This document shows positions 63,270-64,000 of a DNA stretch of 64,000 bases, piece after piece. The notes beneath the pieces are model-generated. The model was not told the origin of the DNA. It worked only from the letters and a program-made list of their open reading frames with translations, and did not search any database. Location: contig MIZA01000020.1 of the NCBI GenBank assembly GCA_001875345.1, positions 1 to 64,000 on the forward strand. The letters run 5' to 3'. The stretch comes from Marine Group III euryarchaeote CG-Epi1. GTDB taxonomy: Archaea > Thermoplasmatota > Poseidoniia > MGIII > CG-Epi1. Every line of letters begins with the position of its first letter. Positions within the stretch are counted from its first letter, which is position 1. Both the position numbers and the translations under genes were made by a program.

Positions 63270-64000
63270 AAGCAATTGAAGCAATTAAAGCTCCAAAAAG
63301 AAATACTTGCTGCTCATCATAATTAAGCAATAGTTCCCCTACAATTAAACTTCCAAGCCCGCTGCCAAGTAGGCTAAAAGAGCTAAGTAAACCCATCATT
63401 CTTGCTCTTAAATCATAAGGTACCGTATCGGCAACAATAGTCCTAGCTCCGAGAAAGAAAGTCATGTAAATGGGAATTGTGAATACTAAGGTTATAGCAT
63501 AGAGATTTACTGTGAAAGAATAAGCTAACATTGAGAAAATTACAAATGCTGATGCTATACGAATAGCTGTCTCCCTTGGATATTTATCAATTAAATTTCC
63601 TGCGTAAGGGGCAGTTATTGCATGTATAAGACCACTACACAAAACAATCCATCCCATTCTGTTGCTAGACCCTGCAATGTCTGTCAAATAAACTGGTGAT
63701 ATGGTTAGGAAAAATATATAACCCATAAATAAAATAAACGTAATAATAAACAATCGAGATAATCTTTTAAAATAAAAGAAAAAATCATCTTTGGCCTTCA
63801 AAATTTCTCTTTTCTTTTCAGTGGAAGACATGTAACCAATTACCGAGATTAATCCCAAAAAAGCTGTGAAGAAAAAGGAAAATACTACAGGACCACTGCC
63901 GAGACCATAGTCGTCTTCACTTACGAGATATGCACCTGCAAATGCACCTACACCCCATCCCAATCCCAGTACAGCTTCTAGCCGCCCCATAAACGAACCT
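63229..64000 (-). CDS. MFS transporter, C-terminal part; 5' end lies beyond the window
   Basis: frame open through window edge; multi-TM with GNLIDKYPRETAIRIASAF and late TM pattern. Confidence 0.8.
   Translation of the reverse strand, partial: GSFMGRLEAVLGLGWGVGAFAGAYLVSEDDYGLGSGPVVFSFFFTAFLGLISVIGYMSSTEKKREILKAKDDFFFYFKRLSRLFIITFILFMGYIFFLTISPVYLTDIAGSSNRMGWIVLCSGLIHAITAPYAGNLIDKYPRETAIRIASAFVIFSMLAYSFTVNLYAITLVFTIPIYMTFFLGARTIVADTVPYDLRARMMGLLSSFSLLGSGLGSLIVGELLLNYDEQQVFLFGALIASIAFILSLKDFSHLKN

Overview
The window is a compact, AT-rich archaeal chromosomal segment. Gene content (TFB, PCNA, thermosome, aIF2-gamma, aCPSF1, Trm56, deoxyhypusine synthase, proteasome beta, SepF, archaeal ribosomal proteins, PKD-rich secreted protease) fits a planktonic Thermoplasmatota-like euryarchaeon (Marine Group II/III type); that assignment is inference only. 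Most of the sequence is housekeeping: ribosomal/RNA polymerase operon, S6e-aIF2gamma-PIN-DHS-AceE operon, tRNA synthetases, isoprenoid genes and three CCA-encoding tRNA genes (Pro-GGG, Leu-UAG, Cys-GCA). I saw no CRISPR array, rRNA, transposon or phage. The best candidate for an undescribed system is a divergent gene pair at about 32.8-38.4 kb. One protein has four predicted TM helices, a long coiled coil and a C-terminal domain resembling the GreA/GreB C-terminal domain. The other has an N-terminal zinc ribbon, about ten TM helices and a C-terminal AAA+ ATPase with McrB/MoxR-like motifs. Other points of interest: a 55-codon membrane microprotein missed by the ORF track (42463-42630), an 8-bp inverted repeat just downstream of the S6e operon TATA box, a homodimeric-type PDH E1 in a translation operon, a stand-alone AsnB C-domain next to Elp3, and several membrane/surface proteins carrying zinc ribbons.
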